Shown here: in pieces, positions 28,732 to 38,112 of the stretch
Numbering within the stretch: the first letter of the stretch is position 1
How the letters are laid out: every line of letters begins with the position of its first letter
The notes under the pieces: generated by a model
What the model saw: the letters and a program-made list of their open reading frames with translations, nothing else
The model's database searches: none
What the model was told of the DNA's origin: nothing
Origin: Calothrix sp. NIES-2100
GTDB lineage: Bacteria; Cyanobacteriota; Cyanobacteriia; Cyanobacteriales; Nostocaceae
Reading direction: 5' to 3'
DNA length: 64,000 nt
NCBI RefSeq assembly: GCF_002368195.1
Contig: NZ_AP018178.1
Span: 4,560,721 to 4,624,720 of the forward strand
Translations under genes and position numbers: made by a program

Positions 28732-30183
28732 CAGTAAACCAAAAAGTTTTTCCCCAAAGAGCGATCGCTAAATATTTTGTAGCCTACGATACTTTTTAAT
28801 ACTCGCTCCTTTAACCAGCAGACATAGTATGGATAATGATTACTTATGATTAGCTGATTGATAATTTGTTGGTGCTAACAGTCGTGGAATATAAATGCTT
28901 TCTACTACTTGATATTTACGCTGTAGGGCTTGAGATAAAAAGGCTAACATCTGTTTAAGTACGAAAAGTGTCCGGTAAATTAATCGGCAACATGAGCCTT
29001 TTCCGACTTATTCTAAGCCAGAGGAGGTTAACCCAAATATTAACTAAAAGAAAAGATATACCAACGAATAGTAATCTTAATGCGGGATTTTTATTATTTG
29101 TTCTAATTCGACAAAGATTTTGCAGCCGATAACTACTTTCGATGCCAAATCTTTTTCGATAATCCTGATATATATAATCTAAATTAGTTTGGATTTTATA
29201 AGTAACATAAGCAAGGTATTGCACCCCATATTTTTTACGCTTTCCTTTTCTATATTTACAGACAATCCATAAGTCAAAGGTGACTGAGTCATCTTTGTCT
29301 CTTGTAATAGTATGGGTAGTTTTATAGCTTTTTCTTCCCTTCAAAAACTGTTTAATTCCTCCCTTTTTTCCTGTCTTGATAGCAGGCATCATAAATGGAA
29401 TATCTAATGCTTGCAACCATCTTATTACAGGAGTATTAAAAAATCCCCTATCTAAATAGAGTTTTTTTACATTTATTTTAAGGGATTCAAGTTCCGCCAA
29501 TAAATAAGTAATTATCGCTACACTAGTATCTAGTCGGCGAACACCTCTGACGGCTAGAGTTACACGCTTGTTTTTGTTAATCACATATAAAGTTGCAGCC
29601 GTCAAAAATGAATGAGTACCAGATTTAGCTTCACTTTTATATATGTATGGTAATTCTAAGAATGTTGGCTTACCATAATAACAAATTAAATTTAAATCAA
29701 TCGCTATTTTTAAACATCCTTTTTTTAAACCTAAAGGAATTCGACTTTTCAATGCTTGATTAATTCGTGTCTCTAACTCCTCAAAATTGTTGATTTTATT
29801 AAGATGATATCTAATATCATTAGCTGTAGGAACATTTTTTAATAATTTGGCTGTATTCTCAATACTATCTCCACTGCTGGCTGCTTTTATAAGAATCTCA
29901 AATAAAGTTTGTTGGTCACATCCCCCCTGAGTTTCAATGGAAAAATTTTCTACTAAACACTCAATAACCTCTTCAAGGGTTTCTGAGTCTGTTAAAACCA
30001 GTTCTTCTGATGAAACAGTCAATTTTAAGAGCCAATATGCTACACACTACTTTCATCATTTCATTTTTTGAACCCCAAAAGAGCAGTATAAGCATTAATT
30101 ATGCATTTAGTAGTTTACACTACCTTGTTCTACGTAAGAGTGATTAGCGATCGCTCTTTGGGGAAAAACTTTTTGGTTTACTG
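28732..30183 (-). mobile_element. ISH3-like insertion sequence, 1452 bp
   Basis: Bounded by perfect 40-base terminal inverted repeats (28732-28771 and 30144-30183), starting cagtaaaccaaaaag and each containing the HIP1 octamer gcgatcgc. The flanks atcag (28727-28731) and ataag (30184-30188) agree at four of five bases and may be the target duplication, as expected for a 4-5 bp duplication in this family. The single transposase gene fills most of the element but is frameshifted near its end. The perfect ends suggest fairly recent movement. Confidence 0.88.
28840..30022 (-). pseudogene. ISH3-family DDE transposase, frameshifted at the C-terminus
   Basis: The main frame (30022 to 28955, 355 residues) has the DDE core: IAIDLNLICYYGKP, KLYLDRGFFNTPVIRWLQ and YRKRFGIESSYR with the catalytic Glu. 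It then shifts: the expected C-terminal part IYRTLFVLKQMLAFL and YQVVESIYIP follows in another frame and ends at 28840. The switch lies at or near the tttt run at 28999-29002 (aaaa on the coding strand), and one extra A would account for it. The direction of the shift is +1, not the usual -1 slippage of IS elements, so a mutation is more likely than programmed frameshifting. Confidence 0.8.
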
Positions 30184-30361
30184 ATAAGCCGCTTCCATTC
30201 CTCAGTTGTCAGTTGATCAAACGGCTGATCCAACAACTCCTCACAAGACCTAGTTTCGAGACTAGGCAATACTTCGACCATCGACAACGACCACACGGCA
30301 TCGAATGCAGAATCACAGGGTACTTGCTGCTGATGGTCTGATGACGCTCTGTTGACCCACC

Positions 30362-30634
30362 AGCGACCTAGCTAGAAAAACTGGTTACAGTCCTCAGTTC
30401 ATCCAAAAAATTGAACAAAATAAGGTTAAATCACTCACACTAGAAGCAGCTGCACGATTCTGTGAAGCCCTTGACTGCAAACCAGGAGATTTGCTTGAGG
30501 AAGGTGAGCCACCAAAAAGATCAAAGATAGAAAAAGGTGTTACTTTCGATTCCCCAGCAAAAACAGAGATTTTAGGAAACAAGAGGAAAATTTCGGGCGA
30601 AAGCGCTGAAGTTGATCTACTGAAAGCAGCCTAA
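30362..30634 (+). pseudogene. XRE-family HTH protein, 5' end lost
   Basis: The frame encodes SDLARKTGYSPQFIQKIEQ and FCEALDCKPGDLLEEGE, the recognition half of a Cro/CI-type helix-turn-helix of the kind that ends in CxPGDLL, followed by a Lys-rich tail. A stop codon lies 9 bases upstream in the same frame and there is no start codon between, so the N-terminal helix is missing. It lies 178 bases from the right end of the ISH3-like element; the IS may have been involved in the loss. Confidence 0.6.
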
Positions 30635-31275
30635 ACACTAGAAGCGACCGCCCGCCGACCAAAGCAATGCGATCGCCTTAACTACGCCACTATCAGTCAT
30701 AGTAGTCATGTCTAATCTATCATTGAGCTAAGAACTAGCATTAACAAATGACCAATTTCAAAAGTTATTGCCTGTAAAGAGAGGAAAATGCTTGGGTTTG
30801 CTTGGGAAGAAGACAACGAAACAAAAGCCAGTTAAAAGCGTTGAGGAGAAAGCAGACTCTATCTTGCGTCTTCAAATGGTTAAGTAACAAATAACTTGAC
30901 TGTTAAAGAATCCATTCAACTTGCTGCTTTCAGTATTTGCCAATAACCAAAATTAGAAACGATCCTTCAAGAGAACGTAAAGTGGTCGTTCAAATCTGGT
31001 ATTTGATGAGTATTTCTTACTAGCGTACCAGTTTTGAAGACTCAACTCATTTGGGTGCGGCCTGGTTGCAATGCCCCGAAATTTTACTGCGTCAAAATTT
31101 GGAAATGTCTAGTATGGACGCATTGACATTTCAAATCAAAGATGAATTGAGATTTTGTACCCGTACTAATGTACTAATGATGGGGTCAGTGGAATTACCG
31201 TCACTGTACTAGCAGATTTTGCAGATTTAGAAACGATCACCGTAACCCACAAATTGTTGATTAGGCGGGTGTAAA
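30635..31275. other. Gene-poor region upstream of the Rha-AlkB gene
   Basis: About 640 bases with no supportable gene. Contains a near-perfect hairpin, atttggaaatgtc (31097-31109) with gacatttcaaat (31125-31136), and a short echo of gtactaatg (near 31164-31180). These could be leader or operator structures of the phage/plasmid-type genes that follow, but no repeat array regular enough to be called iterons was found. Confidence 0.4.
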
Positions 31276-32010
31276 GTGAAAAATTCAACATCAGTTATCG
31301 AGTTATCAGTTGTTGAGCATTCTGGGGTGTTGGTAGTTGATTCGAGACTCATAGCGGAAGATTTAGGTATCCAGCACAAGAACTTTTTAGCAACACTAGA
31401 CAAGTATATTGATGAGATAGAAGAGGACTGGGGACAGGTCGCGTTTGAAACGGAGACTGTCACAAATTCAGTCGGAGCAAGCAATTCAGTAAAATATGCT
31501 CTACTGACTGAACCCCAAGCAACTTTGTTAATGACCTACAGTCGTAACACCGAACGGGTTAGGCAGTGCAAGCGGCATTTGGTCAAAGCATTTGAAAAAG
31601 CAAAGCTAGCGTTATCAAACGCAGTCGAGTTGCGGGTTGTCGAGTTAGAGCAAAAAATAGCAGATCAAGGTAAAGCGATAACTTCGTTAAGCTTCGCTAA
31701 CGCTCAACTGCAATCCCAAATCCAAAACCTCCTGCCCCCATCAGCCGACTTCATACCCCCAGGCTGGAATGAAGAGCAATCGATGGGCCTAAATCCGGTG
31801 ATCGCATCTGTTAGTTTAGGTTCAGTTCGCAAATTCCAAATCAAGCCCATCGGAGGGAAGCCGACTGATTTCTGGCTGGAGCATGGGAGTTTGCTGGTTA
31901 TGCACCCCGTTTGTCAGTCCACACACTTACATCAAGTTCCGAAGACCAAGAAATTGGTTAGCACGCGAATTAATCTAACTTTTCGTCCGCATATTGGAGG
32001 CAACAAATGA
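31276..32010 (+). CDS. Chimera: Rha-type phage regulator joined to an AlkB C-terminal half
   Basis: 244 residues from a GTG start. Residues 1-105 match the phage regulatory protein Rha (VVDSRLIAEDLGIQHKNFLA; YALLTEPQATLLMTYSRNTE). A coiled coil (112-150) leads to PPGW, and from about 163 the sequence becomes the C-terminal half of an AlkB-type Fe(II)/2-oxoglutarate dioxygenase: NPVIASVSLGSVRKFQI, HGSLLVMH, the distal His in HLHQVPKTKK and the 2OG-binding Arg in RINLTFR. The HxD pair is absent: at the matching point of the copy at 51.0 kb the sequence is WHADNE, here WNEE. So no complete iron site, and no dioxygenase activity is expected. The stop overlaps the next start (ATGA), with a ggagg site for the next gene. 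Confidence 0.75.
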   Translation: MKNSTSVIELSVVEHSGVLVVDSRLIAEDLGIQHKNFLATLDKYIDEIEEDWGQVAFETETVTNSVGASNSVKYALLTEPQATLLMTYSRNTERVRQCKRHLVKAFEKAKLALSNAVELRVVELEQKIADQGKAITSLSFANAQLQSQIQNLLPPSADFIPPGWNEEQSMGLNPVIASVSLGSVRKFQIKPIGGKPTDFWLEHGSLLVMHPVCQSTHLHQVPKTKKLVSTRINLTFRPHIGGNK

Positions 32011-33044
32011 GTACTGTTGTCTCTACCGAAAAAGCATCGGTGCTGGTGATATTGCGGCGAGAGTATCTGGACATTACTGGTAACTTCTGTGCTGCCAAGC
32101 TGATTGAGTATTTTCGACATTGGACAAAGTGGAAGCTCAAAAATCATCGCACCCCTTGGGTTTACCAGCCACTCAAGCGAATTTACGCTGACCTGATGGG
32201 TGAGCATAGTCTTCATGTGATTAGGAGTGCGATCACACTGCTTGAGGAAATGGGGATTCTCTCAAAGCAGAAAAATCCTGGTAATGGGCAGGATCGAACT
32301 TGGCAGTATAAATTAAACAGTGAAGTACTGAATCGACTATTAGAACACGGCAAGCGCAAAACTGAACAAGCCACGTTCAATGCAGAACAATACCACAGAA
32401 ACCATACTCAAGCTTCAAAGCCACAACAACACTCTGCTGTTGAGCTTGAAAAAAGTGAGGAAGTGAAAGCCGAGATTTTGGACTATGACCAGGAAGGGGT
32501 TTGTTATACCCCAGAACCAGAGTTAGTTGAAATTACTCACTTCGTTGAAGAGATAGAACAAGATAACTCGACTAACGAGAGAAATACTCATGAGGATCAT
32601 TCTTCCGCCGCCCCTGTTACATCAGATTTTCAAAGCATAGACTCAATTGATGATGAGGATGATTATTGCGCTACAGAATCTATGGAAAAATCAGTGCTGC
32701 AACAGCTACGAGAAATACCCTGTACTCCGCAGTTTCGTCTCAATGCAGAGATTTAACGTACCGTCAAACGGTGTTGGCAGAATGTACCGGGGGCGATCGC
32801 CTATCTCAAAGAAGCGATACGAACTTGGAAAGGGATCAAGTCGCCGGAGGCTGTGTTTGTGGCAGCTTGTAAGGAGGGGAGGAAACCGGAGGTGCAGCAG
32901 GCTAAGTCGGAGGCGATCGCTTGGTTTGAGTGGGCGAGGAAAAACAGGATTGTGATTGCGATGTCGGGTGAGGTCGTATACACGGCAGATGGTGAGGCTG
33001 TGGCGTTAGCCGAGATGATGCAGCAGTTTCCTATGCAGCAGTAA
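32007..33044 (+). pseudogene. Replication-type winged-helix protein with one in-frame stop
   Basis: Starts in the ATGA overlap with a ggagg ribosome site. Residues 20-110 look like a DnaD/phage replication-type winged helix (AAKLIEYFRHWTKWKLKN; LGEHSL-like helix ADLMGEHSLHVIRSAITLLE; MGILSKQKNPG). An acidic linker follows. A TAA at 32754-32756 ends the frame at 249 residues, but the same frame continues without another stop to 33044 with clearly coding sequence (CWQNVPGAIAYLKEAIRTW; SPEAVFVAACKEGRKP; AIAWFEWARKNRIVIAMSG). A single CAA to TAA change would explain it. A truncated but functional protein, or readthrough, cannot be excluded. Confidence 0.75.
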
Positions 33045-33243
33045 CACTGCAAGCAAAGTGTGATCATGTTTTAAATGTCACTATCTACTTGTTGTGCCTC
33101 AATAGTATCGATATCTAAAATTTTCTTGGTTTTATGCCTTTTCCCTTAGCTAACACGAGGAGATAAATATATTGTAATTACTGAAGATTTAGCTTACTAG
33201 TTAAGTTAATTAATACTTAAGCTTGTTTAAATCCTAGTTATTT

Positions 33244-34014
33244 ATGAAACCACTGCATTACTTAATTTTTCATCCAGACTATGCAAGGCAAAAAACTGAA
33301 GTGCATGGACAAGTATTAATTAACAATCAAGTTACTGATTGGAAAGGTCATGTTTGGGTAGATAGCCCAGGTGGGAATGAAGATCCATTTGTATTTTCAC
33401 AAAGATGGCTCTACTCATACTGCCATGCTACACAATTAAAAAGGTCTCCCAGCAATACTGCATACGTTACAGGAGGATCATATTTGTTTTTCTGTAGCGG
33501 AGATGCTGCTAATCAGGGAGTTATTCAATTAGATACAGTTTTTGTTGTAGATCATGCTGCTATTTGGCCAAATAACCAGCAAGGACTACCTGAAGAATTT
33601 CAACAGGATTACGAAAATCCTAAATCTGACTTATGGGAAAGACATTTCAAATACCCTTTTCTTGGACAACACCAGGGAAAATACACTTATGTAAGTAGAC
33701 ATTGGTTTGATAACAAAGATGAGTATTCTTTTTCGCCAATTTCTGAGAGCGGTGAAAGAGTAGCCTTTGATATAAATGTACTGAATCCTAACCTCCAGTC
33801 TCTTGTAGCAAGCAGAATAAAGGGTAAATATCCAGTGTTATTAAGCGAAGAAGACAAAACAGAATTACTCAAACTAACCTTATCTCTCACTAATGTTCAA
33901 GTAATTGGCAATCTTACTCAGCAGTACAAAAAAATTAGCTCGATAGATTGTTGTAAAAGCAATTGTAAAGCGAGTTACGTCAATATTGTGGAGGGTTCAA
34001 AGCAAACTTGTTGA
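33244..34014 (+). CDS. Uncharacterised protein, 256 aa
   Basis: I do not recognise a family. The protein starts MKPLHYLIFHPDYARQKTEV, is mixed alpha/beta, rich in aromatic residues (DPFVFSQRWLYSYCHATQ; SRHWFDNKDEYSF) and has a conserved-looking core GGSYLFFCSGDA / VIQLDTVFVVDHAAIWP that suggests a soluble enzyme or nucleotide-modification-type domain. The C-terminal 30 residues are Cys-rich (DCCKSNCKAS, ending QTC), perhaps a small metal site. No signal peptide or membrane segment. AT-rich, alone on the plus strand next to the decayed island, so it could be part of its cargo. Confidence 0.7.
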   Translation: MKPLHYLIFHPDYARQKTEVHGQVLINNQVTDWKGHVWVDSPGGNEDPFVFSQRWLYSYCHATQLKRSPSNTAYVTGGSYLFFCSGDAANQGVIQLDTVFVVDHAAIWPNNQQGLPEEFQQDYENPKSDLWERHFKYPFLGQHQGKYTYVSRHWFDNKDEYSFSPISESGERVAFDINVLNPNLQSLVASRIKGKYPVLLSEEDKTELLKLTLSLTNVQVIGNLTQQYKKISSIDCCKSNCKASYVNIVEGSKQTC

Positions 34015-34126
34015 AATTCAATAAGGGCGAGGGAAGCACGGTTATAAGTGGGGATTGGGTTGGTGAGACGGGAGCAATCGCTTGTCTTTTCACAATTAAA
34101 AACTGCTTTGAAGGCTTGTAAAAGCG

Positions 34127-35680
34127 TTAATTCACCTTGGCACTCTTGCTTTGAAATGTGTAGCCTGCAGATCTAATTAAGTCGGCTGCCTTTTCACCAA
34201 TCATGATTGTAGATGCATTCGTATTTCCCGATGGAATAGTTGGCATTACAGAAGCATCGACAACGCGCAATCCTTCAATCCCGTGAACTCGAAGTTGAGC
34301 ATCAACCACCGCCATTAGATCGTTGCCCATTTTACACGTACCTACAGGATGCCAATAGGTATTAGCCGTTTGTCGAATGTAAGCAGCAAGTGCTTCGTCA
34401 CTGATTATATCTTTACCGGGAGCCACTTCCTCTTCCAATACTTGATCGAAGGCAGCCGAATGAGCAAGTTGACGGGCAATCTTAATGCCTTCTACCAACA
34501 CTTGTAAATCAGTCTCACACTGAAGATAGTTCATTTGAATAACGGCTGGATCGAGCGGATTTTTTGAGCGCAACGTCACAGTACCATGACTTTGAGGTTT
34601 GATTAAGCAAGCAACCAATGTGGCTCCCGAAACTTCATGGGTAAGGGTTGGAGACAACAGAGCCGGGCTAAAGAGGAACTGTAAGTCTGGTGCAACTTCG
34701 TTACTTTTACCGCTATGCAGAAATAGCCCAGCTTCGACTATATTACTAGTAGGTGCGATCGCGGGTCGCGCTTGGGTAGACTTGTAGCCAACAGCAACCA
34801 ATGGGTGATCGTGCAAGTTCTCACCGACACCGGGTAAATCAGCAACCACAGAAATGTTGAGCGATCGCAGATGCTCTGCATTGCCAATTCCAGAAAGCAT
34901 CAGCAGTTTAGGAGAATCGAATACACCCGCCGACAAAATCACTTCCTGATTGACATAAACTTGTTGCAGCGTTCCTTGGTGCAGGTATTCTACCCCAACC
35001 GTGCGAGTTCCCTTAAACAATAGTCGAGTCACTAACGCACCAGTTTGAACTGTTAAATTAGGACGATCAAGAATCGGCACAAGAAATGCGGCGGCGGCAC
35101 TATGTCTCTTCCCGTCTTTAATAGTTAATTGATACAATCCCGCACCTTCTTGTTGTGCGCCATTGAAATCGGGATTGCGGGCGTAGCCGAGTTGCTCTGC
35201 TGCTGCGATAAATTGCTCTGATATGACAGCAGGCGCAAGCGGATTAGTAACGCTCAAGGCTCCATCGACACCGTGAAATTCGGACGCGCCTCGCTGCTGG
35301 TTTTCTGATTTCTTGAAGTAAGGCAATACTTCTTCGTAACTCCAGCCGGGATTGCCGAGTTCTTGCCAACAGTCGAAATCGTGGCGATTGCCTCGAATGT
35401 ATATCATGGCGTTGAGTGAACTAGAGCCGCCAGTGACTTTGCCACGCGAACACAAAATTTTCCGCCCATTGAGGTGTTGTTCTGGTTCACTCCAGTAAGC
35501 CCAATCAACCTCCGTTCCTAGCAAGCTTGGCCAAGCCACAGGAATTTGGATCTCTGGTTTAGTCGCCGGATTGCCTGCTTCGAGTAACAACACGGTTGTT
35601 TCACCATCTTCTGTCAAACGATTGGCAACAACACAACCTGCTGAACCAGCACCGATCACCACATAATCGTATTGAGTCAT
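34127..35680 (-). CDS. GMC-family FAD oxidoreductase (choline dehydrogenase-like)
   Basis: 517 residues from the ATG at 35680 (MTQYDYVVIGAGSAGCVVAN); an upstream in-frame extension would overlap the cupin gene and lacks family similarity. Features: ADP-binding GAGSAGCV at the start, the GMC signature near GKVTGGSSSLNAMIYIRGN, the catalytic His in YWHPVGTCKMGND, and the closing VVDASVMPTIPSGNTNASTI. These flavoenzymes oxidise primary or secondary alcohols; the substrate is not evident. Last gene of the long minus-strand run and 25 bases after the cupin gene, so probably co-transcribed with it. Confidence 0.92.
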   Translation of the reverse strand: MTQYDYVVIGAGSAGCVVANRLTEDGETTVLLLEAGNPATKPEIQIPVAWPSLLGTEVDWAYWSEPEQHLNGRKILCSRGKVTGGSSSLNAMIYIRGNRHDFDCWQELGNPGWSYEEVLPYFKKSENQQRGASEFHGVDGALSVTNPLAPAVISEQFIAAAEQLGYARNPDFNGAQQEGAGLYQLTIKDGKRHSAAAAFLVPILDRPNLTVQTGALVTRLLFKGTRTVGVEYLHQGTLQQVYVNQEVILSAGVFDSPKLLMLSGIGNAEHLRSLNISVVADLPGVGENLHDHPLVAVGYKSTQARPAIAPTSNIVEAGLFLHSGKSNEVAPDLQFLFSPALLSPTLTHEVSGATLVACLIKPQSHGTVTLRSKNPLDPAVIQMNYLQCETDLQVLVEGIKIARQLAHSAAFDQVLEEEVAPGKDIISDEALAAYIRQTANTYWHPVGTCKMGNDLMAVVDAQLRVHGIEGLRVVDASVMPTIPSGNTNASTIMIGEKAADLIRSAGYTFQSKSAKVN

Positions 35681-35705
35681 GACATTCTCACTTGTATATT
35701 CAACT

Positions 35706-36026
35706 TCATGTGTGCAGAAATGCAAGATTTTCCAATGCATGGAGCGCATGGGGGGTGTTTGCGGGTAAATAAACAAATACCCCTGGCTGCAAAGTAATTT
35801 CACGTCCTTGCAAAGTGAGTACTCCGCGTCCTGCGATTACAGTCACCGAAATATTCCGAGGAGCAGTATGCTCAGGCATTTTTGTTCCGGCAGTGAGACA
35901 GAGTAAAGAGAAACTGTTTTGTTCATCTTGTACTAAAGCTTTGCGAGTCACTCCAGGTTTCGTGTAATCTGCCAATTCCCGCAGATTAGCTGTCATTTCA
36001 GTATTATTTTTTGAGGGATACACCAT
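35706..36026 (-). CDS. Small cupin-domain protein
   Basis: 106 residues, a single cupin barrel. Motif 1 is in the region KMPEHTAPRNISVTVIAGRG (His as likely metal ligand) and motif 2 in QPGVFVYLPANTPHALHALE (His ligands). Cupins of this size are often isomerases, ring-cleaving or quercetinase-like enzymes, or sensors; nothing narrows it here. It lies 28 bases downstream of a methyltransferase gene and 25 upstream of the GMC oxidoreductase, forming a tight three-gene group. Confidence 0.85.
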   Translation of the reverse strand: MVYPSKNNTEMTANLRELADYTKPGVTRKALVQDEQNSFSLLCLTAGTKMPEHTAPRNISVTVIAGRGVLTLQGREITLQPGVFVYLPANTPHALHALENLAFLHT

Positions 36027-36054
36027 GATTTATCTCCTATCATTTCCAGGTTGA

Positions 36055-36834
36055 TTACAATTCTCTAACAGCACACAAAGCGATGTAGCCCAAGTCTTGT
36101 TGGTGTTGAGTGAAGACTCGCCGCATCTTGATGATGCGATCGCGAATCACAGGCTGAGTCAAAATATTCCAGGCAATCTGAACCGTGTGAATTACTCTTT
36201 CATCTCTTAGTACCTGAACCGGCTCAAGCAGTCTCATTGCACCAATTTGCCGCTGTGTTACTGTTAGCCCTACCTGAGCGAAGGTGTCGATCCAGTCTCG
36301 TTCTGGCAGTGGTGTAGCATTCACACAAGTCACTTGTGTCAGGTCTTGGCGAAGCGATTCTAAATGGTCACGCGCTAGCAGTTCATGGCTGAGAAATTTG
36401 CCACCAACTTTAAGCCGATCGCGCACACCTGTCAGAATTTTGGCTTTGCCAGCAGAGGTTTGCATCGTCAAAATGGCTTCTGCTAACACATAGTTAAACG
36501 ATGCCGAAATAGTTTCTAGCTGAAAAATATTGCCTTGAATAAACTGAACCCGATGATCTAAGCCAGCTGATCGGGCTTTAGCTTGGGCGATCGCTACTCG
36601 GTTGGAATCTTGTTCAATACCAATCACCTGGAGGTTGTAACATTTTGCTAAAACAATTGCGCTATTTCCTAACCCAGAACCGAGTTCCAAAACGGTTTCA
36701 CCCCTTTTGAAATTCGCCCATTGCAAGAGTTGTTCCGTAGCGGCGCGTCCACCCGGACGGAGAACCGTTTTACCCGCAGCCGCCAGGACAACATGACTTG
36801 GTGCTGTTGTCAGATTGAGAGTAGTTTGTGTCAT
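36055..36834 (-). CDS. SAM-dependent methyltransferase
   Basis: 259 residues, class I Rossmann methyltransferase: motif I VLELGSGLGNSAIVLAK binds S-adenosylmethionine, followed by the acidic residue in QVIGIEQDS and QFIQGNIFQLE, and the motif IV region FNYVLAEAILTM. The substrate is unknown; sequence layout is closest to small-molecule methyltransferases. Tight spacing to the cupin gene downstream suggests a shared transcript and a common small-molecule pathway. Confidence 0.85.
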   Translation of the reverse strand: MTQTTLNLTTAPSHVVLAAAGKTVLRPGGRAATEQLLQWANFKRGETVLELGSGLGNSAIVLAKCYNLQVIGIEQDSNRVAIAQAKARSAGLDHRVQFIQGNIFQLETISASFNYVLAEAILTMQTSAGKAKILTGVRDRLKVGGKFLSHELLARDHLESLRQDLTQVTCVNATPLPERDWIDTFAQVGLTVTQRQIGAMRLLEPVQVLRDERVIHTVQIAWNILTQPVIRDRIIKMRRVFTQHQQDLGYIALCAVREL

Positions 36835-36978
36835 CGTTCGGTTAATACTTCAAAAAAGACAGGTAATGTTGTCCAACGGCGGGAACAAAACCAGCAAATT
36901 TCATGGTGCTGGATATGTCGGAGTAATGGGTAAGAGCAATACGAACAGTTATTCATGATCGTTCTTTTGTGTCATTGC

Positions 36979-37461
36979 TCATAGAAAAACAATTTTAGGA
37001 CTAGCTGCATATCCTAAATAAAGATTGGCAGCCGATCGCAGTACAATTTCGGAGTAGAGAATCTTTTGAATGTCTAAAGAAGGCGCACGTTTTGCAGTGA
37101 ATTTATAAGCCACGATTTCCCCCTTCAAGCTGAAGTCGCTATCCGTCAAGTAGTGGTCATAATCGTGCATTCCCTGAAAAATAAATCCATAGATCGGATT
37201 GGGATAAACGGAAGAATCGTAACTATCGGCGGATACCCAAAGTTGCTGAAGTCTAATATCGGCAAACATCTCAAGAGCGTTGTGGTAACGCATATAATCA
37301 GAGAATTGCAGATTTAAAGGTAATTGGTGGAATTCACCCATGAGCCAGTCACAGAGTTGGGTGATGGTTTCGTCAGAAATCTCGGCTGGTTTGGCTTCTA
37401 GGTAGAGTTTAGCAAGAGTTTCCACAAGGAATATATTTGTGTTTACTTTTGTAAGAGCCAT
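36979..37461 (-). CDS. Uncharacterised soluble protein, 160 aa
   Basis: No family recognised. Mostly helical at the start (NIFLVETLAKLYLEAKPAEI), then a Tyr/Asp-rich part (YNP-like SVYPNPIYGFIFQGMHDYDH) and a closing segment ILRS-type helix (YSEIVLRSAANLYLGYAAS). No signal peptide or transmembrane helix. It sits between the exported 125-residue protein and the methyltransferase in the redox run; probably cyanobacteria-specific. Confidence 0.75.
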   Translation of the reverse strand: MALTKVNTNIFLVETLAKLYLEAKPAEISDETITQLCDWLMGEFHQLPLNLQFSDYMRYHNALEMFADIRLQQLWVSADSYDSSVYPNPIYGFIFQGMHDYDHYLTDSDFSLKGEIVAYKFTAKRAPSLDIQKILYSEIVLRSAANLYLGYAASPKIVFL

Positions 37462-37683
37462 ATTGCTATCCTCATAGCCTTAAACTACCTTTACTCTGAC
37501 AATTTTTCTCAATAATTTCTTTGAGCTAGCTCATAGTTAAAATAGAAAAAGTCAGAGCTAGCTTGATCGGGGTTTCAATGAAGAGGCAGGAAGTAGAGGG
37601 AAATGACCCCATTAAGAACTACTGTGGAATGAAGGGGGAAATATGGGTTTGAGTCACCCAAGGAAGCAGCTCTTACCTCCCCA

Positions 37684-38061
37684 TCAACTTTTTGTACAAG
37701 CCTGCCGCATTAGGAGACGATTGTCTTGATAGACCTCTAAAGTTCCAGACTGCTGGCTATCTAGTGTACCGTCCCATACCCAGTATTTATAATTGCCACT
37801 TTGAAACTTATACACTCGAACGCCTTCTGTCGCTTTGCTAGTTCCTTTGTTTAAACTCAAATCACCGTGCGAACTTGTAGAACGGTAGAGAAGTTCACCC
37901 GAAGAATACCTTTTCCAAACATTGACATTGTATCCACCCTGGCATTTCATACTGAGGATTAAGCCAGCAGTAGAATCAGCAGAAGCTCTTAAGGAGTAAT
38001 TAACCCAAACACAGGTTGTTAGAGCAAGAAATAGCGTGGATCTTTTCAGTAGTGTTTTCAT
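37684..38061 (-). CDS. Exported small protein with signal peptide
   Basis: 125 residues. N-terminal signal peptide: basic start (MKTLLKRS), hydrophobic core (TLFLALTTCVWV) and a likely cleavage after RASA, leaving a mature protein of about 97 residues that is beta-rich, with two Cys (MKCQGGYN and RQACTKS) placed to form a disulfide near its ends. Function unknown; similar small periplasmic proteins are common in cyanobacteria. Directly downstream of the terminal oxidase gene (51 bases). Confidence 0.8.
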   Translation of the reverse strand: MKTLLKRSTLFLALTTCVWVNYSLRASADSTAGLILSMKCQGGYNVNVWKRYSSGELLYRSTSSHGDLSLNKGTSKATEGVRVYKFQSGNYKYWVWDGTLDSQQSGTLEVYQDNRLLMRQACTKS

Positions 38062-38112
38062 AATTTTCCTTATGGTTTAGTTGTTCAAAAATCAAATAGG
38101 AACTTTATAGAA

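Noticed and set aside
32754..32756. A different genetic code or stop-codon recoding
   Set aside because: Other genes in the window use TAA, TAG and TGA normally at their ends; isolated stops are better explained by mutation.
32647..32955. Alternative plus-strand frames of 102 and 68 codons over the internal stop of the winged-helix gene
   Set aside because: Arg/Ser/Gly-rich shadow frames; the original frame continues better on both sides of the TAA.
35681..35803. Longer start for the GMC oxidoreductase
   Set aside because: Would overlap the end of the cupin gene and has no family similarity; the GxGxxG start fits ATG 35680.
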